Of a DNA stretch of 64,000 bases, positions 7,286-17,336 are shown one piece after another (the stretch's first letter is position 1; each line of letters opens with the position of its first letter). The stretch is taken from contig NZ_FNNI01000008.1 in the NCBI RefSeq assembly GCF_900106955.1, forward strand, positions 62,001-126,000, read 5' to 3'. Below the pieces are notes generated by a model. It made no database searches. It saw only the letters and a list, made by a program, of their open reading frames with translations, and had not been told where the DNA came from. The stretch comes from Aidingimonas halophila (GTDB lineage Bacteria > Pseudomonadota > Gammaproteobacteria > Pseudomonadales > Halomonadaceae). The position numbers were made by a program, and so were the translations under genes.

Positions 7286-8359
7286 ATGAGCCATTTCATT
7301 CAACTTCACCTGCTGACGTCTTATCCGCCCGCTAATCTCAATCGTGATGATCTCGGCCGGCCCAAAACCGCCTTGATGGGGGGCGCTAAACGCCTACGTG
7401 TCTCGTCACAAAGTTTGAAGCGCACTTGGCGCACTTCTGCTTTATTCGAAGAAGCGGTGGGTCAGCATCGCGGGCACCGCACTAAGCGTGTAGGCATTGA
7501 GGCTGAAAAACGGCTGATTGAAAAGGGTGTTGATGATAAGAAAGCGCGAGAGTGGGCCACGGAGATCGCCAAGGTCTTCGGTGACGTACCCAAGAATGAA
7601 TTGGAAACTAGTCAGTTGGTTCACATCGGCCCCGAGGAGCAGGCCGCGGTCGATGCGCTGGTTGAGACGCTGGCCGCTGAAAATCGTGCGCCAGAGAAGG
7701 AAGATCTCACCCTGCTTCGTGACAAGCCCACGGCCGTTGATATTGCGCTGTTCGGTCGCATGCTGGCGGCGGAACCAAAATTCAACGTCGAGGCTGCTTG
7801 CCAAGTCGCGCATGCGATTACCGTGCATGCCGCCGAGGTCGAGGATGACTACTTTACGGCGGTAGACGACTTGAACGCGGGCGATGAGCACCGCGGTGCG
7901 GCACACGTTGGTGAAGCGGGATTCGGCGCAGGGTTGTTTTACAGCTATATCTGCATTGACCGTCAGCAATTGATCGAGAACTTGCAGGGTAACGAAGAGC
8001 TTGCCGACCGCGCCATCGCGGCATTGGTGGAGGCCTCGGTCAAGACATCGCCCAAGGGCAAACAGAACAGCTTTGGTTCCCGCGCGCATGCCAGCTATGT
8101 GCTGGCCGAGAAGGGCGACCAGCAACCCCGTTCACTCTCGACTGCTTTCCTGCGTCCTGTCATGGGTCAGGATCAATCATTGGATGCCATCAATCGACTA
8201 GAGCGTCAGGCCAAGGCTTTCGACGAAGCATATGATGTCGGCGCCGATCGTCGCTTCATTGTCACGGCAGAGCCCGATTATTCGGCTCCCCAACTGACGG
8301 GCAACGTAGCGACGGGGAGCTTCTCGGCTTTGGTCGACTTCCTTGGCGACGACCGATAA
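7286..8359 (+). CDS. cas7e: Cascade backbone subunit Cas7e (Cse4/CasC)
   Basis: Six copies of Cas7e normally line the crRNA spacer in Cascade. The 357-residue protein starts FIQLHLLTSYPPANLNRDDLG, has KTALMGGAKRLRVSSQSLKR (the conserved RNA-binding start of the family), and GAAHVGEAGFGAGLFYSYICID in the middle. The length matches E. coli (363). A GGGAG ribosome site precedes the ATG, 45 bp after cse2. It is separated by 10 bp from cas5e. Confidence 0.97.
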   Translation: MSHFIQLHLLTSYPPANLNRDDLGRPKTALMGGAKRLRVSSQSLKRTWRTSALFEEAVGQHRGHRTKRVGIEAEKRLIEKGVDDKKAREWATEIAKVFGDVPKNELETSQLVHIGPEEQAAVDALVETLAAENRAPEKEDLTLLRDKPTAVDIALFGRMLAAEPKFNVEAACQVAHAITVHAAEVEDDYFTAVDDLNAGDEHRGAAHVGEAGFGAGLFYSYICIDRQQLIENLQGNEELADRAIAALVEASVKTSPKGKQNSFGSRAHASYVLAEKGDQQPRSLSTAFLRPVMGQDQSLDAINRLERQAKAFDEAYDVGADRRFIVTAEPDYSAPQLTGNVATGSFSALVDFLGDDR

Positions 8360-8369
8360 GGGGGCCGTC

Positions 8370-9122
8370 ATGACGGAATATCTAGTCTTCCGGCTCTATG
8401 CGCCGCTCGCGAGTTGGGGCGAGGCAGCGGTGGGCGAGTCGCGACCCTCTGCCACATATCCGGGACGAGGTGCGATTATCGGGTTACTTGGGGCGGCGCT
8501 AGGTGTGCGGCGCGACGACGATGAGCGACAGCGTCAATTGCGCGAAAGCGTTTGTATCGCGGTCAAACAGCGCTCGCCGGGAACATTGTTGCGCGACTAC
8601 CACACGGCGCAGGTGCCAGCGGCGCAGTCGAAAGTGACATACCATACCCGGCGCGATGAGCTGAATGCTCCACGCAAAGTCATCAATACCATTCTTTCCA
8701 GTCGTGACTATCGTTGCGACGGTTTGTGGACCGTTGCCGTGTGGCTGACTTCGCAGGCCACGCTCACTCTGAACGAGATGGAGCAGGCATTGAAAACGCC
8801 ATATTTTCCGCTCTATCTAGGGCGCAAGGCATGCCCACCTGCCGGGCCCTTGGCGCCTCGACGAGAAACATGTGGATGCTTGCTTGATGCCTTGGATACG
8901 TCGTTTCCCCCGTTGTGCGGAACGGCGGATGAGGAGCGCCGCGTGCTTAATCTCCCCGACGAAACGTTGTACGCCTGGGAGGGCGATCCAAAACATTTGG
9001 ATGGCTCCTTGGAAGGTAACGAATCCAATGATGTGTGGGATGAACCGCTCCATCGCCGGCGTTGGCAATTCGGGCCACGTGCCGAGTTCCGGCGTATTGT
9101 TGGTCAAGAGGAGGGCCGCTGA
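8370..9122 (+). CDS. cas5e: Cascade subunit Cas5e (CasD)
   Basis: Cas5e caps the crRNA 5' handle in Cascade. The 250-residue protein begins TEYLVFRLYAPLASWGEAAVGESRPSA, the RAMP-type fold signature with the characteristic SWG and PS turns, then YPGRGAIIGLLGAALG. I chose the ATG at 8370 because GGGGG lies 5-9 nt upstream and the N-terminus then fits the family. An earlier in-frame ATG (8343) would lie inside cas7e. The TGA shares its last base with the cas6e ATG. Confidence 0.95.
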   Translation: MTEYLVFRLYAPLASWGEAAVGESRPSATYPGRGAIIGLLGAALGVRRDDDERQRQLRESVCIAVKQRSPGTLLRDYHTAQVPAAQSKVTYHTRRDELNAPRKVINTILSSRDYRCDGLWTVAVWLTSQATLTLNEMEQALKTPYFPLYLGRKACPPAGPLAPRRETCGCLLDALDTSFPPLCGTADEERRVLNLPDETLYAWEGDPKHLDGSLEGNESNDVWDEPLHRRRWQFGPRAEFRRIVGQEEGR

Positions 9123-9814
9123 TGTATCTATCTCGCGTCAAGGTCGATCTCAACGGCCTCTCTCGTGAAGCCTTGTTCGAGATCATGGGCGGTGGTGCTT
9201 ATGCTGCCCACCAACTACTCTGGCGTTTATTTCCAGAGTACCAGGGATCGAGGCCGTTTCTGTTTCGCCAGGAAATGGAAGAGCCCGAGAATGGTGGGAC
9301 ACCGCGCGGCCTGCCGTTGTTCTATGTGCTCTCCGATCGGGAACCGGCTCCTCCCCCTGGATTGCTCGAGGCTCAGTGCAAACCGTTCACTCCGGTGCTC
9401 GAAGCGGGCGAGCAACTCGCTTTCCGGTTGCGTGCCAATCCCACTGTGGCGAAGTCGGTGGCGGGGAAGCGTGGTAAGCGCGCCGATGTCTTGATGGCAG
9501 CCAAGTACCCCTTCGAGGCGGGCAAGGAACGGACCAGCCAGGCCTGTATTGAGGCGATGGATGAGGCCGCTAGAGAGTGGCTGTCAGAACGCGCCGAGTC
9601 TTGTGGATTCCGTTTGCCGGTCAAGCCCGAAGTGGGGGGCTATCGTCAGCATGCTTTGCCAAAAGGCGAGGGCCGTCCCATTCGCTTTTCCAGCGTCGAT
9701 TATGAAGGCTTACTGGAAGTGACCGACCCAGGGCGCCTGACCGAAACGTTGGCACATGGGGTCGGGCGTGCCAAGGCCTTTGGCTGTGGCCTGATAATGT
9801 TGCGAAGGCCATAG
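9122..9814 (+). CDS. cas6e: CRISPR pre-crRNA endoribonuclease Cas6e (CasE)
   Basis: Cas6e cuts the pre-crRNA at the base of each repeat stem and stays bound to the hairpin. The 230-residue protein starts MYLSRVKVDL, has the probable catalytic histidine H30 in AYAAHQLLWRLF, and ends with the Gly-rich loop GVGRAKAFGCGLIML of the second RRM-like fold. I chose the ATG at 9122 (TGATG overlap with cas5e) over an upstream in-frame ATG at 9062 inside cas5e. It would also have to process the mini-CRISPR hairpins, which keep the same stem geometry. Confidence 0.96.
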   Translation: MYLSRVKVDLNGLSREALFEIMGGGAYAAHQLLWRLFPEYQGSRPFLFRQEMEEPENGGTPRGLPLFYVLSDREPAPPPGLLEAQCKPFTPVLEAGEQLAFRLRANPTVAKSVAGKRGKRADVLMAAKYPFEAGKERTSQACIEAMDEAAREWLSERAESCGFRLPVKPEVGGYRQHALPKGEGRPIRFSSVDYEGLLEVTDPGRLTETLAHGVGRAKAFGCGLIMLRRP

Positions 9815-9822
9815 GAGGCGCC

Positions 9823-11039
<1,217 letters not shown>

Positions 11040-11149
11040 CTGTTTTTGAAGGCTCTTTAAAAAATCAAGCTGATTGAAATTTGATCAAAATCGCTGGTGG
11101 AAATTCTGCTGGCGATTTTGTTCTTTATAAACAATAATCTACAATTAGT
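11040..11149 (+). promoter_or_regulatory. CRISPR leader with array promoter
   Basis: AT-rich 110 bp between cas2 and the first repeat. It contains GGCTCTTTAAAAAA, an inverted repeat AAAATCGC (11087-11094) / GCGATTTT (11112-11119), and a near-match to the IHF consensus (AATCAA, 5 nt, TTG) around 11063. A -10 box TACAAT (11140-11145) lies 16 bp after TTGTTC (11118-11123), placing transcription start in the first repeat. Type I-E leaders need IHF for spacer integration; the IHF site here is only approximate. Confidence 0.7.
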
Positions 11150-14100
11150 CCGATCCCCGCAGGCGCGGGGCTCAACCGAAACCGTCATGACCGCACAGCC
11201 TGACACCGATCCGATCCCCGCAGGCGCGGGGCTCAACCGTTCCCCGGCATTACGGCGTCGACATGGCCAGCCCGATCCCCGCAGGCGCGGGGCTCAACCG
11301 GATCGACCGGTGCTGCTGGAGAAGGGACAGCACCGATCCCCGCAGGCGCGGGGCTCAACCGTAGACGCCATCCTTTCCAATCTCGATCAACGTCCGATCC
11401 CCGCAGGCGCGGGGCTCAACCGCCAGCCTGAGATCCTTTCGGGAAGATGCCGTGCCGATCCCCGCAGGCGCGGGGCTCAACCGCGAGATCCAGACCTATG
11501 AGCAAGAACAGGCTGCCGATCCCCGCAGGCGCGGGGCTCAACCGGCTCAGGCGGTTGCCAAGATGATCGATCCGCCCCGATCCCCGCAGGCGCGGGGCTC
11601 AACCGAACTCCTTACCATAGCGATCAACCAGCGCAGTCCGATCCCCGCAGGCGCGGGGCTCAACCGCCTACAGCGTCCCGAAGCACTGGATTATTACGCC
11701 GATCCCCGCAGGCGCGGGGCTCAACCGCTGAATGTGGACGATACGCCCTGATTTGGCATCCGATCCCCGCAGGCGCGGGGCTCAACCGCGCCCGCTGCGT
11801 GCCGTGGGCAATGTCCTCGGCCGATCCCCGCAGGCGCGGGGCTCAACCGATTCATGATTTCATGAAATACACCAAGCCCCACCGATCCCCGCAGGCGCGG
11901 GGCTCAACCGGCTTGTCACGGAACGTGGTCTGCCACACGCCACCGATCCCCGCAGGCGCGGGGCTCAACCGTGATTGGCGAACTCAGCATTATGGATTCG
12001 ACGCCGATCCCCGCAGGCGCGGGGCTCAACCGGCCTCATCGAGCCCACCGAGCACCTCGAGCTGCCGATCCCCGCAGGCGCGGGGCTCAACCGCTCGCTG
12101 TATAGCTGGTGCAGGGCGTTGTACACCGATCCCCGCAGGCGCGGGGCTCAACCGCATGATATCATCAACAGAACAGCGCACCTTGGCCGATCCCCGCAGG
12201 CGCGGGGCTCAACCGTTTTGGTACGCAACTGATCGCTGGTGTTTGCACCGATCCCCGCAGGCGCGGGGCTCAACCGGGAGCGGACAAATGGTCGTCGCCG
12301 TCTCTGTCCCGATCCCCGCAGGCGCGGGGCTCAACCGCATGCGATCGGCTTCATTCATCCTTCACCCGCCCGATCCCCGCAGGCGCGGGGCTCAACCGGA
12401 CGACTACCGAAATACAGGGATCGACAGCAACCGATCCCCGCAGGCGCGGGGCTCAACCGACCTGGAGCGCCAGCCGTAATCATGGGCGTGTCCGATCCCC
12501 GCAGGCGCGGGGCTCAACCGCTTGATTAACGATAGCTTCTTGCGCTTCACAGCCGATCCCCGCAGGCGCGGGGCTCAACCGTTTTACGAGGTCGTAGAGG
12601 GCGGAACTCGGGACCGATCCCCGCAGGCGCGGGGCTCAACCGGATTCGCAGCACGACATATAGCGGAATTGCGGCCGATCCCCGCAGGCGCGGGGCTCAA
12701 CCGTATCCTGACTTCTCCATACTCCACTTTCTGGGCCGATCCCCGCAGGCGCGGGGCTCAACCGGATCATGGGCGCGGCGCCGGTGCGAGTCAGCGCCGA
12801 TCCCCGCAGGCGCGGGGCTCAACCGGTGCCGCCCACGCTGGGGAACAGCCACGCAGGCCGATCCCCGCAGGCGCGGGGCTCAACCAGTGACGCGAGGCAT
12901 CGCGCCGTGGTTTGCGTACCGATCCCCGCAGGCGCGGGGCTCAACCGGCCAAGCGTGAAGCTGAGGAAGAACGGCAGCCCGATCCCCGCAGGCGCGGGGC
13001 TCAACCGCGCCCATTCCAGGCAGTTCTCGATGGCATCCGCCGATCCCCGCAGGCGCGGGGCTCAACCGCAATCGACTAATGCGCCAGGCCATCCGCAACT
13101 CCGATCCCCGCAGGCGCGGGGCTCAACCGATCACTGAACATACCGAGCCCCCTAGGCTCAACCGATCCCCGCAGGCGCGGGGCTCAACCGCTTTTGCTTT
13201 GCGCGTTAGCGGAGAATCCATGCCGATCCCCGCAGGCGCGGGGCTCAACCGGATATTGACGTAGGGACTGTCCCTGCTACAGGCCGATCCCCGCAGGCGC
13301 GGGGCTCAACCGCCCGCCTCCTGTTACCAGCCAATGGAATGCAACCGATCCCCGCAGGCGCGGGGCTCAACCGTATCGCGCGAAGCGTTCGACCACCTTC
13401 GCTCCCCGATCCCCGCAGGCGCGGGGCTCAACCGCCTTGGTGGGCCCGGCGACGGATAGCCCTTCCCCGATCCCCGCAGGCGCGGGGCTCAACCGTCGCG
13501 TGAGATCGAGCGAAAGGTCGTGCCCGTCCGATCCCCGCAGGCGCGGGGCTCAACCGGGTGGCGGTTGGTGCGGGATGATGGCATTAGACCGATCCCCGCA
13601 GGCGCGGGGCTCAACCTTCGCCGGCGTCAGTGAAATCGACGCCGAGCCCCCGATCCCCGCAGGCGCGGGGCTCAACCGCCGAGAAGCGCGCCGAAAAATT
13701 CAACGAATCGCCGATCCCCGCAGGCGCGGGGCTCAACCGACGGCGTCTCAGTCTGGAATAATGTGTTTCCGCCGATCCCCGCAGGCGCGGGGCTCAACCG
13801 TTCAATGGCCTTTTGGCGATGACTGATGAAGCCCGATCCCCGCAGGCGCGGGGCTCAACCGGCCGTCATCGGCAAGGAAAGCAGTGCGAGGGTCCGATCC
13901 CCGCAGGCGCGGGGCTCAACCGGCGCGCACCGCCACGAAGGCGCGGGCACGGGCCCGATCCCCGCAGGCGCGGGGCTCAACCGTTCTCTCTGTTCCTCAG
14001 CACCCAGGTTCCCAACCGATCCCCGCAGGCGTGGGGCTCAACCGCCAGTACAGCCACACAGCATCGAGCACGCCACCCGATCCCCGCAGGCGCGGGGCTC

Positions 14101-14227
14101 AACCGATTCCTTGCACAAGCGGGGTTTGAGGTCAATGCCGATCCCCGCAGGCGCGGGGCTCAACCGTACCCCAGGCACAAATTGGCGGCCGATGAAGACC
14201 GATCCCCGCAGGTGCGGGGCTTAATTA
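11150..14227 (+). CRISPR. Type I-E CRISPR array, 51 repeats and 50 spacers
   Basis: The 29-nt repeat starts CCGATCCCCGC, has loop AGGC, and ends GCGGGG then CTCAACCG. The stem is CCCCGC/GCGGGG and the last 8 nt give the crRNA handle. Pitch is 61 bp (32-nt spacers) throughout, except for one 31-nt spacer at 12948-12978. Orientation is + : the leader is on the left and the rightmost repeat (14199-14227) is degenerate (GGTGCGGGG then CTTAATTA). Variant repeats begin at 12858 (last base A), 13589 (last base T) and 14016 (one C to T in the stem). I noticed no duplicated spacer. The intact cas1-cas2 and leader suggest the array can still grow. Confidence 0.99.
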
Positions 14228-14308
14228 AAACTGGTTTGATAGTTGTTACCACCATGGTGGTCTACAGTATTTTCATCAAGGCGAGAATAGATACTAGGGA
14301 AGAGCAAG

Positions 14309-14404
14309 ATGATTGATCCCAACGTAGTCTTAATGTCACTCCCACTATTGGCTTGTGTGGCGCTTCATGTTGCACTCATCTACCCACATCGCAACAAGCA
14401 CTAA
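14309..14404 (+). CDS. Possible 31-residue hydrophobic peptide
   Basis: ATG after a weak GGGAAGAG site. The frame encodes MIDPNVVLMSLPLLACVAL followed by a polar tail with HRNKH, so it has one potential membrane segment. It overlaps the end of an upstream 20-codon frame (14254-14316), giving a coupled pair of tiny membrane-like peptides. I recognise no family. It could be the debris of a larger degraded gene. Confidence 0.25.
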   Translation: MIDPNVVLMSLPLLACVALHVALIYPHRNKH

Positions 14405-14555
14405 TTTTTAGGTACTCCGTCAATGTGAGAAGTCCCTTCTTTAAGCACACTTCCGAGATATCATTAAAGCTCTCGACGACATTCGTCTTCTCTTGCCGCA
14501 CACGCAGTCGAGTCAATCGTTTAGCTGACACGTTTCATCCGTTGGTATCACCCGG

Positions 14556-14584
14556 TTGTGGCTGGCGACCCTGTCAATTATATT
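14556..14584 (+). promoter_or_regulatory. Candidate promoter of the APC permease gene
   Basis: TTGTGG (14556-14561) and TATATT (14579-14584) are spaced by 17 bp, about 86 bp before the permease ATG. Good box spacing; no operator recognised. Confidence 0.45.
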
Positions 14585-14670
14585 GCTCGCCGTGTTGATA
14601 AAACCGATGCCGTCGGCTGAACATCACCGATGTGATGGCCTGATGTGAACCAATAATAGGGGCGGAGACG

Positions 14671-16095
14671 ATGACAACGGATGTATCCCAGGGCGGGAAG
14701 TTGACCCGTGTGCTGGCCAGAAAGGATGTTCTCGCGTTGGCGTTCGGCGCGATGATCGGTTGGGGCTGGATCGTGATGACGGGCCAGTGGATTCAATCGG
14801 CAGGCAGTGCAGGCGCGATCACGGCGTTCGTGGTGGGCGGCATCGCCATCCTGCTGGTCGGGTTGACGTATGCGGAGCTGGCCTCGGCGATGCCGCAGGT
14901 CGGCGGCGAGCATGTCTACAGTTATCGGGCGTTGGGCCATTTTGCGTCGTTCATATGTACCTGGGCGATTGCGCTGGGTTATGTCAGCGTGGTGGCATTC
15001 GAGGCGGTGGCGTTGCCGACCGTGGTCGAACATTTGTTCCCCGGTTATTCGGTGGGATACCTCTGGACGATCGCCGGTTGGGAAGTGAATGCGTCCTGGG
15101 TGGCCGTTGGCGTGGTCGGTTCGCTGATCATGACGTGGATCAACTATGTCGGTATCCGCACCGTGGCACTGGTCCAGAAGTTGGTGACCCTGTTGATCAT
15201 GGTCGTGGGCGTGATGTTCATCACCGGCGCGCTGTTCGAGGGCGAGCAGGCGACGATGGAGCCGCTGTTCAACACCTCGGAAGGGGTGATGGGCGGGATC
15301 ATGGCGGTGATCATCATGGTGCCGTTCATGTTCGTCGGGTTCGATGTCATCCCTCAGGCAGCGGAAGAGATCAACCTGCCGTTCAAGGAAATCGGCCGGG
15401 TGCTGATGGTGTCGGTGCTGTTGGCGGTGTTCTGGTATGCGCTGATCATTCTGGGAACGTCGTTGATGCTCGATCCGGAGGCGCTGGGCGAAAGCTCGCT
15501 GGCGGTGCCGGATGCCATGCAGGCGGTGTTCCAGGCGCCCTGGGCAGGCAACCTGATGGTGCTGGCGGGGATCGCCGGTATCGTGACGAGTTGGAATGCC
15601 TTTTATGTCGGCGGCTCGCGGGCGATTTACGCGCTGGCTCATGCCGGTATGTTGCCTGCCTTTCTGGCCAAGCTGCATCCGAAGCACAAAACGCCGACCA
15701 ATGCGATCTTCCTGATGGGGGCGCTGTCCTGTCTGGCGCCGTTCCTCGGTCGCCCGGCACTGGTGTGGCTGGTCGTCGCCGGTGGCTTGGGGATCGTCAT
15801 TGCTTACCTGTTCGTGGCGCTGTCGTTCCTGGTACTGCGCCATCGTGAGCCAGAGCTGGAGCGGCCGTTCAAAGTGTCCAACGGCAAGTTGGTTGGCTGG
15901 GTGTCGATCCTGTTGTCGCTGGGGATGATCGCGCTATATATGCCGGGTAGCCCGTCGGCACTGGCGCCGTTGGAGTGGGGCATGTTCGCCGGCTGGATGC
16001 TGCTGGGGCTGGCGATGTATGCGTGGTCGCGCAATCGCTATGGTGTCGAGTTCAGTGCTCGCATGATGAATCGCGAACTGGCGGGCAAGAATTGA
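14671..16095 (+). CDS. APC-family amino acid/amine permease
   Basis: A 474-residue inner-membrane transporter with about 12 hydrophobic segments. The N-terminal region has the APC signature: LALAFGAMIGWGWIVMTGQWI in TM1 with the Gly-rich substrate loop, then AELASAMPQVGGEHVYSYRALG. FVGFDVIPQAAEEI in TM6 is the usual motif for the unwound helix. It probably imports an amino acid or polyamine by proton or sodium symport. The substrate cannot be told from sequence. The gene stands alone with its own promoter; tspO follows 76 bp later on the same strand. Confidence 0.88.
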   Translation: MTTDVSQGGKLTRVLARKDVLALAFGAMIGWGWIVMTGQWIQSAGSAGAITAFVVGGIAILLVGLTYAELASAMPQVGGEHVYSYRALGHFASFICTWAIALGYVSVVAFEAVALPTVVEHLFPGYSVGYLWTIAGWEVNASWVAVGVVGSLIMTWINYVGIRTVALVQKLVTLLIMVVGVMFITGALFEGEQATMEPLFNTSEGVMGGIMAVIIMVPFMFVGFDVIPQAAEEINLPFKEIGRVLMVSVLLAVFWYALIILGTSLMLDPEALGESSLAVPDAMQAVFQAPWAGNLMVLAGIAGIVTSWNAFYVGGSRAIYALAHAGMLPAFLAKLHPKHKTPTNAIFLMGALSCLAPFLGRPALVWLVVAGGLGIVIAYLFVALSFLVLRHREPELERPFKVSNGKLVGWVSILLSLGMIALYMPGSPSALAPLEWGMFAGWMLLGLAMYAWSRNRYGVEFSARMMNRELAGKN

Positions 16096-16171
16096 TTCCT
16101 GACAAGTCATCGTCATCGCGTTGCTGTCATACTGGCGGCACCCTGAAGGACGTTGACGATGATGAGGTCGC

Positions 16172-16645
16172 ATGACGGTATCGGCTCGCCAATCGCTGAC
16201 CATCTTCCTGGGCTGGTTGCTGCTGGTGGCGTTGGTCTCGCTGAGCGGGATCGCTACGCCACCGGGAGCGTGGTACGCCGCCCTGGAAAAACCGCCCTTC
16301 ACACCCCCGAATCTGCTGTTCCCGATCGCGTGGACACTGCTGTATCTACTGATGGCGGTGGCGGCTTGGCGTGTCACCTGCTTGTCGCCACCGGGCGGCC
16401 GCGTGCATTTTCTGTGGCCGTTCGTCGCGCAGTTGGTGGCCAATGCAATGTGGTCTCTGCTGTTTTTCGGCCTTCACTGGATGCTGGTGGCGCTGCTCGA
16501 TCTGTTCGTGCTGCTGGCATTGCTGGGGCTGTCGATCCGTCGTTTCCGGCGGGTGTCGAAACTGGCGTCGTGGCTGTTGGTGCCATATCTGCTGTGGGTA
16601 GTCTTCGCCGGCTACCTCAACACGGCGCTGTGGTGGCTCAATTGA
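16172..16645 (+). CDS. tspO: TspO/MBR family tryptophan-rich sensory protein
   Basis: TspO is a five-helix membrane protein that binds porphyrins and is linked to oxidative and stress responses in proteobacteria. The 157-residue protein shows the family signatures WYAALEKPPFTPPNLLFPIAW near residue 34, NAMWSLLFFGLHW, and the C-terminal PYLLWVVFAGYLNTALWWLN. The 3' end overlaps the convergent deacetylase gene by 8 bp, so the two may interfere or share no terminator. Confidence 0.93.
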   Translation: MTVSARQSLTIFLGWLLLVALVSLSGIATPPGAWYAALEKPPFTPPNLLFPIAWTLLYLLMAVAAWRVTCLSPPGGRVHFLWPFVAQLVANAMWSLLFFGLHWMLVALLDLFVLLALLGLSIRRFRRVSKLASWLLVPYLLWVVFAGYLNTALWWLN

Positions 16646-17336
16646 GGTGTCGCTGGTCGTAACGCCGGGATTGCCAGTCGCCCGCCAGTAGCCGCTGCAT
16701 GTCGCCGGCCAGCCGCAGTTCGGGATCGTAGGGATGGATGCCGATGCGTAAGGGGCGATTGCGGTGTCGTGCCTGCCAGACCTGGACTCGGTTCCATTGT
16801 CGAAGTGCATGCTCCCGCCAGGCGGTGTCGGCTTCGAAGCCTACCAACGGCAGAGGGTCGAGATGGCCGCTCTGTGGATCGAGCAAGCCGCGAGTCACTT
16901 CGATGCGCTGATAGGGCTGCGTCCGGAGCCTGGACCTGGGAATCGAGCCCAACGCCCAGGCAGGCGGTACATAGGTGCTTGGCGCTTCGAGGCCGTTTTT
17001 ACTGAACCAGGCGGCGGAGCGTCGCATGAGCGTGTCGATGCGGGGGCCGTCCAGGGCCAGGTGCTCGGCGGCCCGGCGTGATATCAAAGCGGCATGCAGA
17101 CGGTGATAGAGTCCGCCCAGGCGTGAGGCGTGGTGGTGCCAGCCATGGGCTGCCAGTTCCATGCCTGATTGCTGCCAGTGGGCGAGCGTATCGATGTGTT
17201 CGTCCTGCCATGCGAGTCCGGGAACCACCAGCAGGGTAATGGCGTCGTGTCCCTGGTGTTGCAGGCTGTCGATGAGCGCCGCCACGCGAGGCATGGTGTG
17301 CGGCATGACATCGTGTATCGAGACTAGTGCTCTCAT
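16638..17336 (-). CDS. DUF2334-like polysaccharide deacetylase family protein
   Basis: A 232-residue protein starting RALVSIHDVMP, where H8-D9 is the family's metal/nucleophile turn, then ELAAHGWHHH and YVPPAWALG. This is the pattern of DUF2334-type deacetylases of the NodB superfamily. The substrate is unknown, probably an acetylated envelope sugar. I chose the ATG at 17336 because it overlaps the upstream glycosyltransferase stop (ATGA); a longer frame would begin inside that gene. It is the last gene of the four-gene envelope operon 20090-16638. Confidence 0.8.
   Translation of the reverse strand: MRALVSIHDVMPHTMPRVAALIDSLQHQGHDAITLLVVPGLAWQDEHIDTLAHWQQSGMELAAHGWHHHASRLGGLYHRLHAALISRRAAEHLALDGPRIDTLMRRSAAWFSKNGLEAPSTYVPPAWALGSIPRSRLRTQPYQRIEVTRGLLDPQSGHLDPLPLVGFEADTAWREHALRQWNRVQVWQARHRNRPLRIGIHPYDPELRLAGDMQRLLAGDWQSRRYDQRHLN

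Larger units (their letters stand above)
14228..14670. other. 443-bp gap after the array
   Basis: No long gene. It holds a 14-bp perfect palindrome ACCACCATGGTGGT (14248-14261), a tiny frame at 14254-14316 (MVVYSIFIKARIDTREEQDD) overlapping the 31-codon frame listed next, and a promoter for the APC permease. The segment 14228-14520 is AT-richer than its flanks and could be a remnant left at the edge of an acquired defence island. No repeats or transposase fragments recognised. Confidence 0.5.

Noticed and set aside
11097-14316. Several open frames across the array encoding repeated RSPQARGST, IPAGAGLN and DPRRRGAQP units
   Set aside because: They are translations of the CRISPR repeat in different frames, not repeat proteins.
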